Below, in pieces: positions 47,006 to 61,400 of a DNA stretch of 64,000 nucleotides. The notes beneath the pieces were generated by a model. That model saw only the letters and a list, made by a program, of their open reading frames with translations. It was not told the origin of the DNA and ran no database searches. Position numbers and translations under genes: made by a program. This DNA comes from Echinococcus granulosus (taxonomy: Eukaryota > Platyhelminthes > Cestoda > Cyclophyllidea > Taeniidae): contig NW_020170451.1 in assembly GCF_000524195.1 (NCBI RefSeq), positions 168,370-232,369 on the forward strand, read 5' to 3'. Numbering within the stretch: the first letter of the stretch is position 1; each line of letters starts with the position of its first letter.

Positions 47006-47698
47006 TAGCCTCCCTCCTCTTTTGAGCGTCGTCCCCGGCGCTCCCGCAGGTCAACCTCCCGCGTCAGCCATTACAACGTAGTCGGTGCAGTAAAGAAACA
47101 CCCACGAGCCAATCGTGCCAGTCACCAGATTAGCGCGCAACTGAGGGGATACTTGACCTCAACGTCACTGATCCCTCTTGGCAGCTTGACTGGATCTGTG
47201 GTTTCGTCCGGTTTAGGGATTTCATTCAGGACGGGGAACTGCGCCGGCCATCATGTGTCCATAGATGGATGTAGGAACACTGGCCTAAAAGTAGATTTGA
47301 GTAAGGGAGGACAAGATTTAAAACAGGTCCATGGGGGACGGTAGGGGAAATCCGTAACGAAACTTCCAGATGGTTCACGGCTAGTGNNNNNNNNNNNNNN
47401 NNNNNNNNNNNNNNNNNNNNNNNNNNNNNNNNNNNNNNNNNNNNNNNNNNNNNNNNNNNNNNNNNNNNNNNNNNNNNNNNNNNNNNTCGCTTCAGTTGTT
47501 AATAGCTTTTCTGCAGAACGCGGGACTGGGAGAGATGCCGAAGGTAGACGTCAACATCAACCCTTCTGTTAGACGTCATCACCATTCTCCCATCCGTAGC
47601 ATTATGTACTCCTTCCGCCCCACTAAGGCTTATCACGCAGAAGTGGAAAATCAGGATAAATGTCATTTAAGATCGGGTTCGCTTTCCGCTGCCACCAA

Positions 47699-47894
47699 TG
47701 TAGCGTCCCGAGACTCCCTGAAGACGAAAGAAGACACAATACTCGGGCAGAATATGTATTCAGTGCATAGAAGGTGTCTGGGCTATTGGCATGGCCCGAA
47801 AGGCCAGCCCACCCAGCGAGGTACAAGGGGGCTAATTCAAAGTACAAAAGTGGCGCCTCACCAAAACCGAGGGATAAACCACTATCGTATTACA
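47699..47894 (-). repeat. 5' LTR of TRIM H
   Basis: 196 bp, the partner of the repeat at 46808. It begins straight after CTGCCACCAA on the plus strand, which is the primer-binding site read backwards, and ends CGTATTACA followed by the GAGA duplication. Confidence 0.92.
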
Positions 47895-47898
47895 GAGA

Positions 47899-49402
47899 CG
47901 CTACTTGCTTTCCGGAGTCAAAATTTCGATTCCTCATGCCATGTTCTCATTCGTCCGGCACTCTGAGTCTTCCACAAATTCCAATTAGCCCAAAATCCAG
48001 AAAAGCTGGAAGATTATAAGCCTGGCTGAGGTCCATGTCGCAATGTGGAAATGTGGCCTGCGAGGTTTATGTGTTCGAGCTACGCAGGAGAAATATCGTT
48101 GCCCATAATAATACAGAAACTATGCTTATTGCATAGTGACACGAGCTTTAGCTAAAGTTTTAATAGTTTACCTGACTATGGGTGATCATTCATTTTTCAA
48201 ATGCAGGCAACTAAAGGGTCTATATGCTCTGTCGAAGAGTCGGTGTGCCATGTGGTAGCACACGTTGTGGAAAATGGAAGGCGCGCTTTTAAAAATGCAT
48301 TTACGCAAACATCAACTCATTAAATTTATTTCTTGGATCTGGGCACACCCTTCCATTTATATACTCAAACTGCTTCCCATCAGTCGTTATTGCCCTTGAC
48401 AGGCCTTCTTTCGGTGCCCCAGAATAAATTTGATAACTATCAATGTACACTGAAAATCAATTTCTGGGAAACAGAAAGCTTGTGAATGAATTATCTAAAT
48501 TAATCAAGCACTCTCTTGAGACGCATTGGAGTTGATGCAACCTATAAATAAAGTGGAGTCAAGTCTATCTACCACACTATTTAGTCTAGTTTATTCAACA
48601 AACACCGCTAGATCTCATGGATGTGCATGCGAAAGCCTCTCTCCCGTATGGCATTATTAGTCGCGAGGATGGGCACAAACTACGGATTCACCTCTGGAGA
48701 TACTCTGCAACTCATGCGCACGTTTCTGGTACACTGCAGGACGTCATAACAGGCCAAGGCGCTAACCCGAATTCTCACCTTCCCACCGGTTGAAAACAAT
48801 GTACCGTGATCAACCCAGGTACTGAAATTAGCAACCAAAATCACGACGCTTTGTCAAAGCCCAGCTCTTTAATTTGTATCATGAAGACTCCCAACGCCAA
48901 ATAACGTGTAGTAACAGTTTCTTTTTATATTCGAGGGTATAAAACTCAAAATGCGGAAATCTTTTATGGCTTTCCACTATACTGAGCTTTCACATCCAAT
49001 TCAAACAACATAATCAAATAGCCTCGTACATGGGGGCACCAAATGAAGTGTTCCTATAAAAAAAGTAATCAATGACAAATAAAAATCCTCAGGTATCAAT
49101 ATCAGTAGGTGTGGAGCAACGGCGTTGGTGATGAGGGTGGTGGTGATAGTTGTGACGGCGTTAGCGACTCAGAGATAGCAGCACAACCTAATAAGTGCAC
49201 TTCGGATAAGCGGAAGAAGAGGGAAAAGATAGAGCCCAGACATGAAATAAAAAGAGTAGGAACAATGGAGCGGTAATACTAATAGTAATACAACTAATGG
49301 TTCTGGGGATAGTAGAGCTGGTGACGCGTGTCAACACCTTCGAGGAAATGAAATGCACGTGTGGCACCTAGTTAGGTGAGAGGAAGCAGGAAAGACCACG
49401 AG
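47899..49402. other. 3' flank of the SLCO gene
   Basis: No coding signal. A minus-strand AATAAA at 48330-48325 is a candidate polyadenylation signal for the transporter, about 1.1 kb after its stop. Confidence 0.5.
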
Positions 49403-52400
49403 TTAGGTGGTGTCAGGAGAACTACCACCGCTATCCATTGGTTGATTAACCATTTTCTTGATTGGCTGGTTGGCAAGTTCATCCCAGGTCTTAGCGTTCT
49501 CTACAACAGCTTGATGACTGTCGGGTGTCGAGCGTTGTTGGAGGGCATCATCGCTACAAAGTTTGTTCACCACCAACTCCTCGTCAGCACCAGAGCCCGA
49601 GGCACTGGGGTATCGTCGCGAGAGCAGGCACACCAGCACTATGTAGACCAGCAGACTCGAGCCCTTCACTGTCACTCCGAGACCTGCAACCAAATAGCAC
49701 ACGTGTCAGCTCCAGATCGACTTCAGCAACCATCAATTGTGTTTAGGCGTTTGTTCTAGATGGTATGACAACTTCTACAACTACTTAAGACGAGTTGTCA
49801 CAATCTACAAATTAATATCGAAAGTAATTCATTTAAACTATGGACTGTAAAGTGCACAGCATCTGCAGCGAAATGGCTATGATGAACATTACAAAAAAGA
49901 GGTGGGAGAGCAAATTTATTGTGCTAACAGTCTCCACTTTGAGGGTATAACTCTCTCAGCCAGCATCTATCTTAGTAATTGCTAACCTCTAAAAGCTATT
50001 CTATATTGTTGTAATACAGATAAAAAGTCCTAGTTTTATGACTAAATTCGGTCAAATGTAGAGAAAGGCCACTACCCCACTGTGCGTCACTGTTTACTTT
50101 CATCAATAAGGCTTTAAAGCAATGCTCATCACGTAACGGGACAGAGGCAGCTGCGTAACGACGAAGCAAAATGGTCGTGCTTTGAATACACATGGGTCCA
50201 CGCATGCATGTGTGTCTACGTGTATGCACACGAACCCATAGGGACAAAGCAATGCATGCTGCCGGCTCTACGCTTGGATCAGCCAGCGTTAACCCATTTG
50301 ACCTCATAGATCGTGGTCAGGGAGAGCCGTCGTGGGCATTTCAATTTTAGGCATAAAAACGGCATTATCAGTTACAATTATCAAAAACTCAAGCCACTAA
50401 ATGACGTGACTCCGGGATTTCAAAAACGGAACCCTTTTACTTATTTTTGTATCAATTTCGCATAATTTTAACCTTCAAGAACCACTAAGTGAGCGATGGG
50501 AGCTGAAGCAACCCTGATGCTAACAATAACTTAGTATAAAATTAAAAAATGACGCATTTAGAAGATTTTCCAAAGTCAAGGACAAGGCTTATAATTACTA
50601 ATGCGAAATAAAACTGTTTTCAAATAAAACTGAATTTGAGTGAAAGGAGACTAAATCATAGATCGCAAGGTAAACACTCGACAAAGGCAAAAGCACACCT
50701 CATACGCATTTTCAATGGGAACATTGACGAATGTACACTCTTAACTACTCAAAATGGACAAAAAAAATGCGAACAAATGCAAAATTAGGCGTCAATTGAG
50801 CCCATGGTAGGATTGTGACAATCTCAATGTACCTCAAAACCGTAGGACATAGATCAAAATGAATTTACTGACTAAGCAAGTAGTTTGTAGCCATTATTTA
50901 TCCCCTCTCTACTATCTTTCGAAGCGTTATATCAGGAGCGCATCATAGCTCGATGTAAGAGACCCTTTTACAGGTAATGGAAACCGCAATAAGCGAATAG
51001 GTGTTAAAGATTACTTGGTACCCAATGATCATTCAGTTACGTAAGCTGCAGATTTCACAAAGGTATAAAATCAAAACATTGTTGATATCACACCCATTCT
51101 TTTATACAAGCAAGAGACCAAAAAGTGATGAGTCGGTAACACTGACTTGGGAAAGAAACATTAAGAAATCTTTGATAGGAAAATTACAAAAGGCAGAAAG
51201 GCATCGACCAATGGGTAGTATTAGGCTAGCGTAGTGAAGGAATTGCCTATATCTTCAGTGTTTTATGCTGAACAAAAAAGATGAGCAATAGTTTAACAAT
51301 TCCAAGGAATCTCCCATCTCTCAACATGCCTCGGAGCAAAAGAAGAGGTAGATCCTTGCATCGAATACTTCCCTTCTAATGCCTTCTAGATGAGATCATA
51401 AGGGAATATAGAGGGCAGAGCATGCCACAAACGTGGTAAACGTAATGAGAGTCCTTGAAACGAGAAACCAAGCAATGGCTCGTGCAGAGAGCGAAAATGA
51501 GGAGAAGGGTAGTACGCACCGGTAATGTACTGAGTGAGCTGTTTGAGGTCCATGAAGGCGCAATCACCCCTACGTCCGCACTCGTCCTTCCATAGGAGGC
51601 AAGCTCCGTCGATGGCCCTACCGAAGGCGATGGGGGAGGGCAGGTTGGCAAGAAGGCGAATTATGACAAACTGGAGCCCGAGGGCAAGGGAGCGCTGACT
51701 GTGCCTCACCGAGCGCATCGTCACCATGAGCAAGGGGTTCTGGATCACTCCAGTAAGGAAGAGGAGGATTGTGAGGAAGCACACGAAGGGTATCAGCGTC
51801 TTGCAGCCCGGTGCGCACACACCCGCAAATACCTCGTCATCGAAAATTTGCGAGGACGCTTCACCCGCTCCTCCTGTCTCGATCGCTAACACCATACTGC
51901 TATCCCTTAGGAACACAGATTCGTTGTTGGGAGTATCAGCGAAGCTAAGTAGGCAGTTGCAGTGGTGGTAGATGTACTGTAACGTAAAGTACAGTGTAAT
52001 TTAAGTAAGACTCCTACACTTGCCGATTAAATAGGGAAACCGTTTGTGACAAATCATTGAAAACAAATTGGGTATCCAAAGGAGTATTTACGGCATCGAA
52101 TAGTTTAAGTAATTAGATCCTGTTAAGAACGCGAAAACATGCATTGAAATGCTTGAAACAGCCTCACCAAAACGTATCCATTTAACGATTAAATGGAGTG
52201 CAAGTTCACGAGTGTTGTAGAATAGAAACTTGCAAAATCATGTGTACACTTTCACTAACTGATGATTCGAATACCGAAACAGAAGAGCTCAGAATAACAG
52301 ATTCTGAGGTCAACCCTGTTTGTTAGGTAAAAACACATTAAGTATAGATACACATGCCAGCTAAATTTTGCTCGCTTGTGACCGCTTCAATACTATTTAT

Positions 52401-55400
52401 TACAGATTCTAACTAAAATCATTCTGGTCATAGAAACATTTTCACCATCAAACGCCCTAAACACCATGTTAGAAAGCTAGACTATACGTTATGTATAGGT
52501 AATGTTTGCCAATTGAATGATAAATGGTTTTACAGGTGCCACTGCACCTGTAAGAGCGCTTAAAGCTGCATGATTGAGGACCCAAAGAAGTACCCCCTCC
52601 ATCTGAGGCTCTGAATATTTCAAGAAAACGGATACAATCAAAAATCGCTAGTAAGGGTGGTTTTTTATTTGATGCCAATAGAACCGTTTAAAAATAAGTG
52701 AAATCCCACCTTACTTTGTTAAAGACAACTAATACGTTTGATACCAATGCCACACAGGTGTGATGCGTATTCTTCATCGGGTGGTGGTAACTGGTTGCAC
52801 CGAAACCGCATTGCAAACTAAGTGGTTGAGTTAAGAAGATCGAAGACTTTTTATTCAAGAATAGGAATTGTTTAGTTGTTGGATAGCACAAAATAAGCAA
52901 AACTTATATCTTACGGATTGTGATGGTGGAGCTTCCCCTGTGATCCTGATTTCATATTTAGAAAGAGTGAGCTAACGCTTCTAAATGAACTCCATTAATT
53001 TGTAAAGTAATAGTAGTGATGGATTCGAATTAATAGGCAAAAATACTGGCATTTAGCAGAAGAGTGAGGGGGATTAAAAGTGAACAAAATTTGTCCGAAT
53101 TTTGTTGCTTCGCGACTAACTACATTCATGAGCATGTCTTTTGAAAATGAAGTAAATGAGATTTATGGAATATCAATGATGAAAAGTCTTTTGAGTTGAA
53201 ATAAAATAGCTAAATGAAAACATTAAACTACAGTTGTGAGTAAGCACAACGGCGCCACAAACGAGCATCGTTAATCGTTGAATTAGGAAAGGAACAACTC
53301 TTATAATTTTTGAGGAGTAAAATCAAACTCTGAATGGAAAGTAAACAGAGAACACCGTAAACGCATTGGTAATAAATGTACCCGTGACGAACACTTGAAA
53401 AATTTGCCACGGCGGTAATGTAAATTGGTGTTTACGCTAGATTGACACCCATTTTCGTAGAACAAAACACACAACAATAGTTCTGTGCGCAAAATAATGT
53501 ATTTTAATAACACAATCAAGTATGTGGGTCAAACAGCAAAACTTTACAATTCAACATGAACTTTTACTAACAAAGAGCTGCATTAGTTTTTAACGAATGA
53601 TAAAAAACAGCTAAAAATTAAAAATACTAACCTCATCCTTTTCACAGCCTGAGGACTTTTGTAAATAGGAAAAATTAGTATGAGCGAAGACTAAGGTTTC
53701 TGTTTAATACTTTATGAGTGAAAAATAAAAAACACTCGGCCCAGAGAAAGTGGACTTTCGTTAAATTCACAGTTCACAAATAAAGAGTTTCTCAGCGAAC
53801 CATGAAAGTTAGATAACTCAAATAGGTTGCGCCAACCACGGGTTAAGAGTTCCATCTAAGATTCCGAACTTTCTTTGTTAACAATGTGAAAAGAAAATGG
53901 AGCAGCAAAGGCACCACCGTGGGCAGAGATGCTCTAATGTAGACCCCACAAGCCGAAACAGATGTCAAAGCATGAGCTTGTCTCATCCACTAGGGCAACT
54001 TTGCAAAAAGACTCTACGAAAGAGAACATAGCAATTCGGAGTGCCTTTCGTGTTTTGTGAATACCACCGGTTTCATGCAACGTCATTTGCATTAGCACAA
54101 TCATAGACCAGACATATTTGAAATTCGTCAATTATGGAGACTTATAAGTCCGCGGTCGTAGGTGCGGAGCTGCACATTGCATAGATGAAAGAATACCCTC
54201 AAAGTAGCATCCCAGAGCAAATAGAGTAACCGGAACACTTAGCGGCGAATTTGTTAATTTTACCTTGATACTTGAAAGGGAGAAAGAGTGAATGTACAAC
54301 GATGTGTAACAAATCTTCAGCCAAACGGGACCATTATCTTTACGATTATAGTACGGTGTAGCAATTATGACGGGAATTAGCAGTACGTATAATTGGGTGG
54401 CATTTGGCGAAAATTCCGTAGCACGAGAAAGATGTTGCTATCCCTCCCACTGAAATAGGCCAACGGGCAACAAATTTCAGTGTACTTACTTATTGGATGG
54501 GTAAATCACATAAGAACAGCTTTCATTTAGTATAAGCTATAAACATCCGCAGGGCATCATATGATTCGCCGATACGACGTCAATTCGCAATGCGAAACAG
54601 TAAATTATCGGCATCAGAACACTATTGGGAGTGGTGGATCGAGAGAAAAATGAAAGAAATTGTGTACCTGACTATTGGTAGGCAAGAAGGTAGGTCCCTT
54701 TGCACAGCCAGCATAGCAGGGTGAGAAGAAGATCGTGTTGGTTTTAGCGTGACACACGGGTTTCCAAACATTGGGATTACAACCACACGATCGGCAGCAC
54801 TCCACTTCCCAGGGTTTCGCGGTCCTAGACACATTGGTGTCAGCAGTCTCAGAGGATCTATAGAATGTGGATAGATGCGAAATGGCAACTGAAAGAGAAA
54901 TGCACACGCGTAGGGTACTGGTCATGGGTAAAATTGTAACGGGTAGGAAACCCTTTTGTGCATGCACGTAGTTACGTAAATAATAATTATCACGCCTGTA
55001 ATAAAAGCGGGCTGACGTTAGTCTGGGTGCCAGTTAACGAATAAAGTACCACTCGAGATGAAACGATGCGTCGTCCAACACATATCGAATCATCTTGTTT
55101 TATCGCTTCTTCCATAAAACCTACATGAGAGGAAAAAGGACACCTCAGCTCCAGTCATTACGATTACAACACAAAAAAGATTGGAATTTTTCAATGAACA
55201 GATTGCAAATCGGTAGCTACCTCTACGTAAGAAAGCCCAAAGGAGAACTCAAGCTCAAAATTTTACCAAAATGAACCACATTCCAAAGCACCGGAATAAG
55301 GGTAAAGCAGCAACAACGTCTCTAGCTCCAAAACCATACCATGACTTGTAAATAAATAAGCACCAGAGTTGTCCTCCCATAATTGTTCTGCTTACAGTAA

Positions 55401-58400
55401 AATAAAAAACGCGTTGATGAGTGTCGCAATTTAAGCACGTATTTTCGTGCCATTGTGAAGGTGAGAGTTTGTAAAACTAAGAAACAACAGAAAAAGCTTG
55501 GAAAAAATATAGGAAATTAGACTGTGTGATAGGAATGTAATTAAAATATTCATAAGTGGCAGAGAAATGGTGCTGGAAAGTAACTACCATTTCAGACATT
55601 CCCAGAATACACCGTTAAGTGCTTCACTAATACCTTCATAGTTGACTTTCATAACACCAATCACCTCTTCTAGGTAGGTATTGAATGAATAAGTGATTAA
55701 ATAAGGGTGCATATTGTGCTTTATTTACTAGTCCATTCTGTTTACTCCGACTGAAATTGGCCGAGGAAAAATTTAACATTAGCCTATCCGCCTACTCATC
55801 GACTTGACTCCGTACCTTTTCACCTGCAAGCAAAATGCATGCGCGTTTGCTCGCTCAATGCAAAGTAAGGAGAATGCGACGGGGGGGGGGGGGGGGGAAA
55901 GTCCAGACAAAAAACGACGAAATCCAAACAGAAACTGGGAGCTTAGTGCACTTCAAGGTCGACCACGCTAATGACATACCTTCGCCTCTCGATTTCAGGT
56001 CAGTCAAAACAGGAAGAGGAAACGGACGGATTGGCTCGGGTGCATGAGGAACTAGGGCGGGGTAAGCGGAAACCAGCAGTGTCTTGATGGTGATCAGGAC
56101 GCGAGATTAAAGGGAGAAGCAAAAATGTGGCGCTTCATGTGAAATTTCACGGGCAAATCGAGTGTTTTTATAAATTCTGCTATACAAACGCAAATAAAAA
56201 GTACTCTGAATGAAATAATAAGATGCAAAAGTTGAAAACATTACTGTAATTATCATTGTTCCCTATTAAAAAACCCGTCAAAGAGAAACATTTCTTGAGG
56301 TCTGAAAGTAGTGGACTCAAAGTGCAAAAAACAAGGTTAACACCACTTAACGAAAAGGAAGCCTGGCGGAGGGGTGCTGCCATGTTGAAAAGGCATTAAA
56401 GAAATAGCTCCTTCACACTACGATCATGCAGAATAGCATATTCGTCATTTCCAACTGGAACAATACTCTTTGGACGATGGAATTGATGCCTCTCATTGAG
56501 GAAGGTCTAAAGTTTACTCCAGCAATTTTGAAAAGCGTGTTATGAACACGAAGCTGATGCACTTTTTGAATGAAAACGTCTATAAAGCACGGTTATAAAA
56601 ACACTACAAGCCCGTTCCCTTGGTCAGGAGCACACATAAAAAGTTTACGTTCCTCTGTGAAATAAAAGCTTGATTATTAAACTGGTCCGATTTGCTTCAG
56701 GGCAGGTAAAAAGGGAAATAGCCAATAACATACCAAGAAATGTAAAATCAAACAGACGATGCAAATATGTAGTACATTTTCTCGCCTATGAGCATACATA
56801 GATTTCAGGCTACTGCGTTTGCGACATATTTTGGGTTTTTGTATTCAAGGTAAAATTAGACGAATTGTTAACCTGCATAGAACAAATAAGTGCAAAGTGG
56901 GAGCTAAAATAGTCCAAGACACTACAACTATAGATAAACTGACGTCAGTCTGCTTTGTGTTGAAGAGGCATTATCAACATTCGATTAAAGTGACAATTTG
57001 TAGGGTTTTTCTACCTGAAAAGTTCTCGGAAAAGGGCAGTAATTTCTTAACCATTTATAACTCAAACCGTCGGAAGCTGACTACACTCGCGTACTGCTTC
57101 CTGTAGGCAGAAGGAATTTACAACTTTGAGTAGAAAAATTGGCGCTATACGAAACGGCCGCTCCGGTTAGCATGACGTAATAATAACAGTTAACACTTTT
57201 CCCGGACATTAGCAGAGACTGGAGCATTGTCAAGTCGCATAATACTCGCGCGATTTTGCCTGGATTAAACATCACATCGAAATGACAAATTTCGTTTTTT
57301 TGGAAGGTGATTATTTTATGAATATTACACCAGAATAAAAGCAAGTTTTCGCTGCATCATCAAAGGCCAGAAGCAGAGATTGCCATTAATAACTAATCGA
57401 ATCAGTACAGATAAAACTATTCGCTTGATGTACAAATAACTTTGCATGTTAGAAGTAAAAACAAACAGAGATTATTGGTTACTATCCCGAATTTCCGACG
57501 TTTGAAGCAACCGTAACTAAGGTTTAAAATAATAGTGCAAAAAGACTGCTCATGCACCGCACTGCATCATAAGCAGCACTCCTGCCAAACTGGGAATAGG
57601 ACTCCTATTAATGCCTTTTGAACTGAACGTTTAACTTAGCAGCATCAATTTTATGGGTAAAACACACCGTAATTCAGATGAAAAGATGACAGTAGGTTTC
57701 ACAACCTTTGGCGTGATGCCACGTATTAGCCAACTTTTATGATCGGAATACAAATAACGCTAATCAATGTTGTTGTATCGTCTTTTTTGTGGTATTTGGA
57801 AAGCAAGAGGAAATCACAAACTTTCTAACATATTACACCAACGAAAACTACACGCGAAAAAAAATTGTAAAACAGAGAAATAGACACCATCCCAATCTTA
57901 CTTGGAAAATAACACGTATAGTTTATTAGTCCTTTACGTTTCACTACCCTATCCCAGACCATAAGGAGAGAAAAATGCGGCGCAAATTACCAACTAAAAC
58001 TGGGGACCAAAATGCATGAACTCACCCTGAGGGGTAGGGGACAGTGAACCCAGCGATTTTGGGATTTTCACAACCGAGGAAAAAGAAGGAACTCATGCAG
58101 CCGACAATGAAGAAGTTGATGCAAAACACAAAGAGAACAGCGCCTACAGAAGAGAAAAAATATGTGATTAAGCGTGATATGAGTTCGTTCCAAGTCAACG
58201 CTTATTACAAAATATGTCAAAAAAACTTTGCTGGTTATCCAATCGCCAAAGAAGGACCGAAGAATCATCAGCAAGTGACGGTCAGCCCTTGAAAGCCACT
58301 AGGTAAAGTAACATCAGAACGCTTTTCAAGATATATGGCGAAGCACATGTAACGAGCCAAATACACATATTCGGGGTATGAAAATTCAGTTATGAACAAG

Positions 58401-61400
58401 GTCTTGAATTTTTCTCCTAAAAATGCATTCGCAATTTAAGGCAATACCATTAGGTCCCCCCTTCAGGTTAAATTGCTTTAAAACGGCAGTATGAGCTATC
58501 CCGTATTCACACCTGACACTAGAGCACGGCACGTGTACATTTATAGTTGTTAATGGTACATACATTCATCGCAGTGACTGGTCGATAAATCAGTTCCAGC
58601 AGCACAGTTTTTTGAAATGTTTACATTCGCATAGTCACGACTAATAAGGTATGTTTATTCACCTGTAAAAATGGACCACACAGTAAACTCATGGCAAACA
58701 AACGAGGACGTGTCTCGAATGAGTCCTCACGCTATCCTGACAGAAGATGAGGGTGGGAAAGGACGTATGGTGCAATTCGTTGAGAATCCAGACAGAAGAA
58801 AACTGGGTCGTGTCAGCAACAGTGACCAGTCGATGTCAACAGCTTACTTGTGGAAATGTCAATTTAGGTCTTAAGGGGCAGAGGTACCCAAGTGGAAAAG
58901 AATGGGGAAATCGACATGGAAACGGGCATGAATGGCAAAACCGATTCGAACATGTGAAATGCTAGTAACGCCCAAAAACGAGTCCGTCAAAGGGTTAGGA
59001 TGGTCAGCTGAAGCATAGTAAGATATTTTGAAAAAGTGTTTCATAAAAACAGTATGCCTTCGGAAATGTTGAGAATAACATTCGTTCACCCAAATGTATT
59101 GTGTGTTCTTCAATTTTTTCCCATTTGATTAAAAAAATTACATTTTTGGGAAGGGAAGACAACAAACTCCCACCTCTGAACCCGAGTGACTTGTTTTAGA
59201 CTAGCCATGACCTCGCATTCAAAGTTCGAATAAATCATAGGTCATTAATAATGAGAACTCGACTTAACTGCACCAGATACATATACGTCCACCCTATCGC
59301 TAAAAGTGTGAACATCCTCTCCGTATTTTTGTACAGTCATGTACGCTTAGGCTATTAGTAAAAAGTGTGCCGCTTAGGGGCAGTAGTAAAGGTGCGAGGC
59401 AACAAACTGACAGTGAGCAACTTGCCTTTTTGACTTAAACGCGCCTTGTTGAGAAACAGTCCACCTGCGAGTATACCCAAAGCCCCTGAGGGGACAATGA
59501 GACCACCTAGAAAACCAAAATTGACATTTTAGAAACAAGCCCTCTCATTCAAACGCACCTTTTTGGGTAGCTTAAAGTAGGGAAAACAGTGGTTACTGTT
59601 TTAAGCGGGATGGATGAATTCCAGAGGTTTTTCGCACCCAGAGACTCGAAAAAAAGGTGCTTTACGAGAGCCGTGAAAATTAAATTAAATGTGGAGTGAT
59701 ATATGCTGCTAAGTTCAAAACAAATTACTCCATTTACATATTCGGGAACACAAACCCGATTACTGAGGGCAGTTGGTTGAGTTAGGACTAAGAAGGAAGG
59801 GGATGTAACGGTTTTGAAAGCTAAACAATTACTACGTTTGATTACTGAGATCGACAGCTTTCTGAAAAAACAAACGTAATTTGGACCTGAAAACAAAAAC
59901 TCCAACAAAATTGTGATTGCCAATTTCTCAATAATTCGGTTCGTAAGTTAACCTATAAACGCACTCCCCATATTAGAGGTTTTCGATTAAAAGTTGTATA
60001 ACATCACAAATCGTTCAGTATGATTTTGTGATTATGACACAAAACTTCTGAACCTAAATTTTACTGAAAAATGTATACCTTTGTGGCTATCAAGGGAGCA
60101 TGGAAAATGTTCGAGAGGTATTTTAGAGCACGCTTTAGGAGTTGAGTTACGTCACCAAGAAAGCGAATATAGGGGATTGTGAAGCAAGAGTATAACACCA
60201 GTTGAGGCTCCAGAAGTTTCAACAGATTAATGCAATAAAGGAAACATTTCAGATTCTTTGTCCATTTTTCTTTCTAAAAGTTTTTTTTTGTGATGATGCG
60301 TGATCTAATTCATTCTACAGGTAACAAAATTTAAGATTCACTTGAAACTGATATTAGGCGGAAGTTGACATCTCACCGTATTATGAAGAGCTTTACGCTT
60401 TCAAAATGAAGAAGTAATGATTCAACAGAAGAATACTATACAATTGCATAATTACCCGTTTTGAACAGATGGAAATCCACCTCAACACGAAGTGTCCCTT
60501 TTACAGTGACAAAGTTGTGACGGCCCAAAAGCGGTGTATTACAGTTTGGAAATGTAAGACCTTTGAGTCAAGCCTAATGCGTCAGATTATTTATTGATAC
60601 AGATAAAACAAACAAAAATTATTTGAACCACTTCAACTACACTACGTTTCCCTTTATTGGTGACTAGAGATATCTCAGAATCGAAATTTTAACATTATTT
60701 TCAAGTGGTGATTAGATATAAACCCCCTCCCCCCCACCGAATTTTTACCTCGACTTAAACTAGCCATCCAGATTTGACGACTTGCGATTAACAAAACAGA
60801 CTTTTAAGTAGTAGGAAGACGTGTGGACGTGAACAATCACCAGATTTGAGTCGCAAATGCATGGATTCCTATGGGCAGTAGGAAAACTGAAAGGGCTGGA
60901 AGATGGACTTTGAAAAGTGACTAAAAGGGAATTAATTTCGAACTCCTTCGTGATTCGTGGAAGAGATAGATTTGCCTTTCAAAGAATGAAAATACCCTCG
61001 AAACAAATTAAGTGCCACAAATTAAATTGGGAGGGAATTTCACATGCACTAAAAAAACTTAAAAGCTATAAATAGTCAAGGATGGAGGAAAGAACTGACA
61101 TATAGAGCAACAGTAGCCCCCTACAGAAGTCAGAATTTGCAGAATTACGCAAAGTAGGTGACCTACCAAGAATAGACACATAGGAAGTACCCCGCAAATG
61201 CAACGATTGAGTGCAAATGAGTACATAGTTCATTTTCCCGACAAGAGTACATCCTGTAATATACAAAATTCATGCACTCTAGATTGGAACCAGGAGACAC
61301 CAGACGCCTCCATTTTATCACACGTGCAATGTGGTCAAACACCCGTGAATGAAGTGCTACTCAAGGTGTTTCCAACGAGAAAGACGACTTGACGGAGGAA

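Larger units (their letters stand above)
46808..47894 (-). mobile_element. Intact TRIM element H with target duplication
   Basis: The best copy. Terminal repeats 46808-47005 and 47699-47894, nearly identical, each TG...CA. A 4-bp duplication GAGA flanks it (46804-46807 and 47895-47898). On the minus strand a primer-binding-like TGGTGGCAGCGG follows the 5' repeat (47697-47686). A purine tract AAAAGAGGAGGGAGG at 47022-47008 precedes the 3' repeat. These signals set the orientation. An assembly gap of 100 Ns (47387-47486) sits inside. No gag or pol coding. This structure and size fit the terminal-repeat retrotransposons in miniature published from taeniid tapeworms. Confidence 0.93.
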
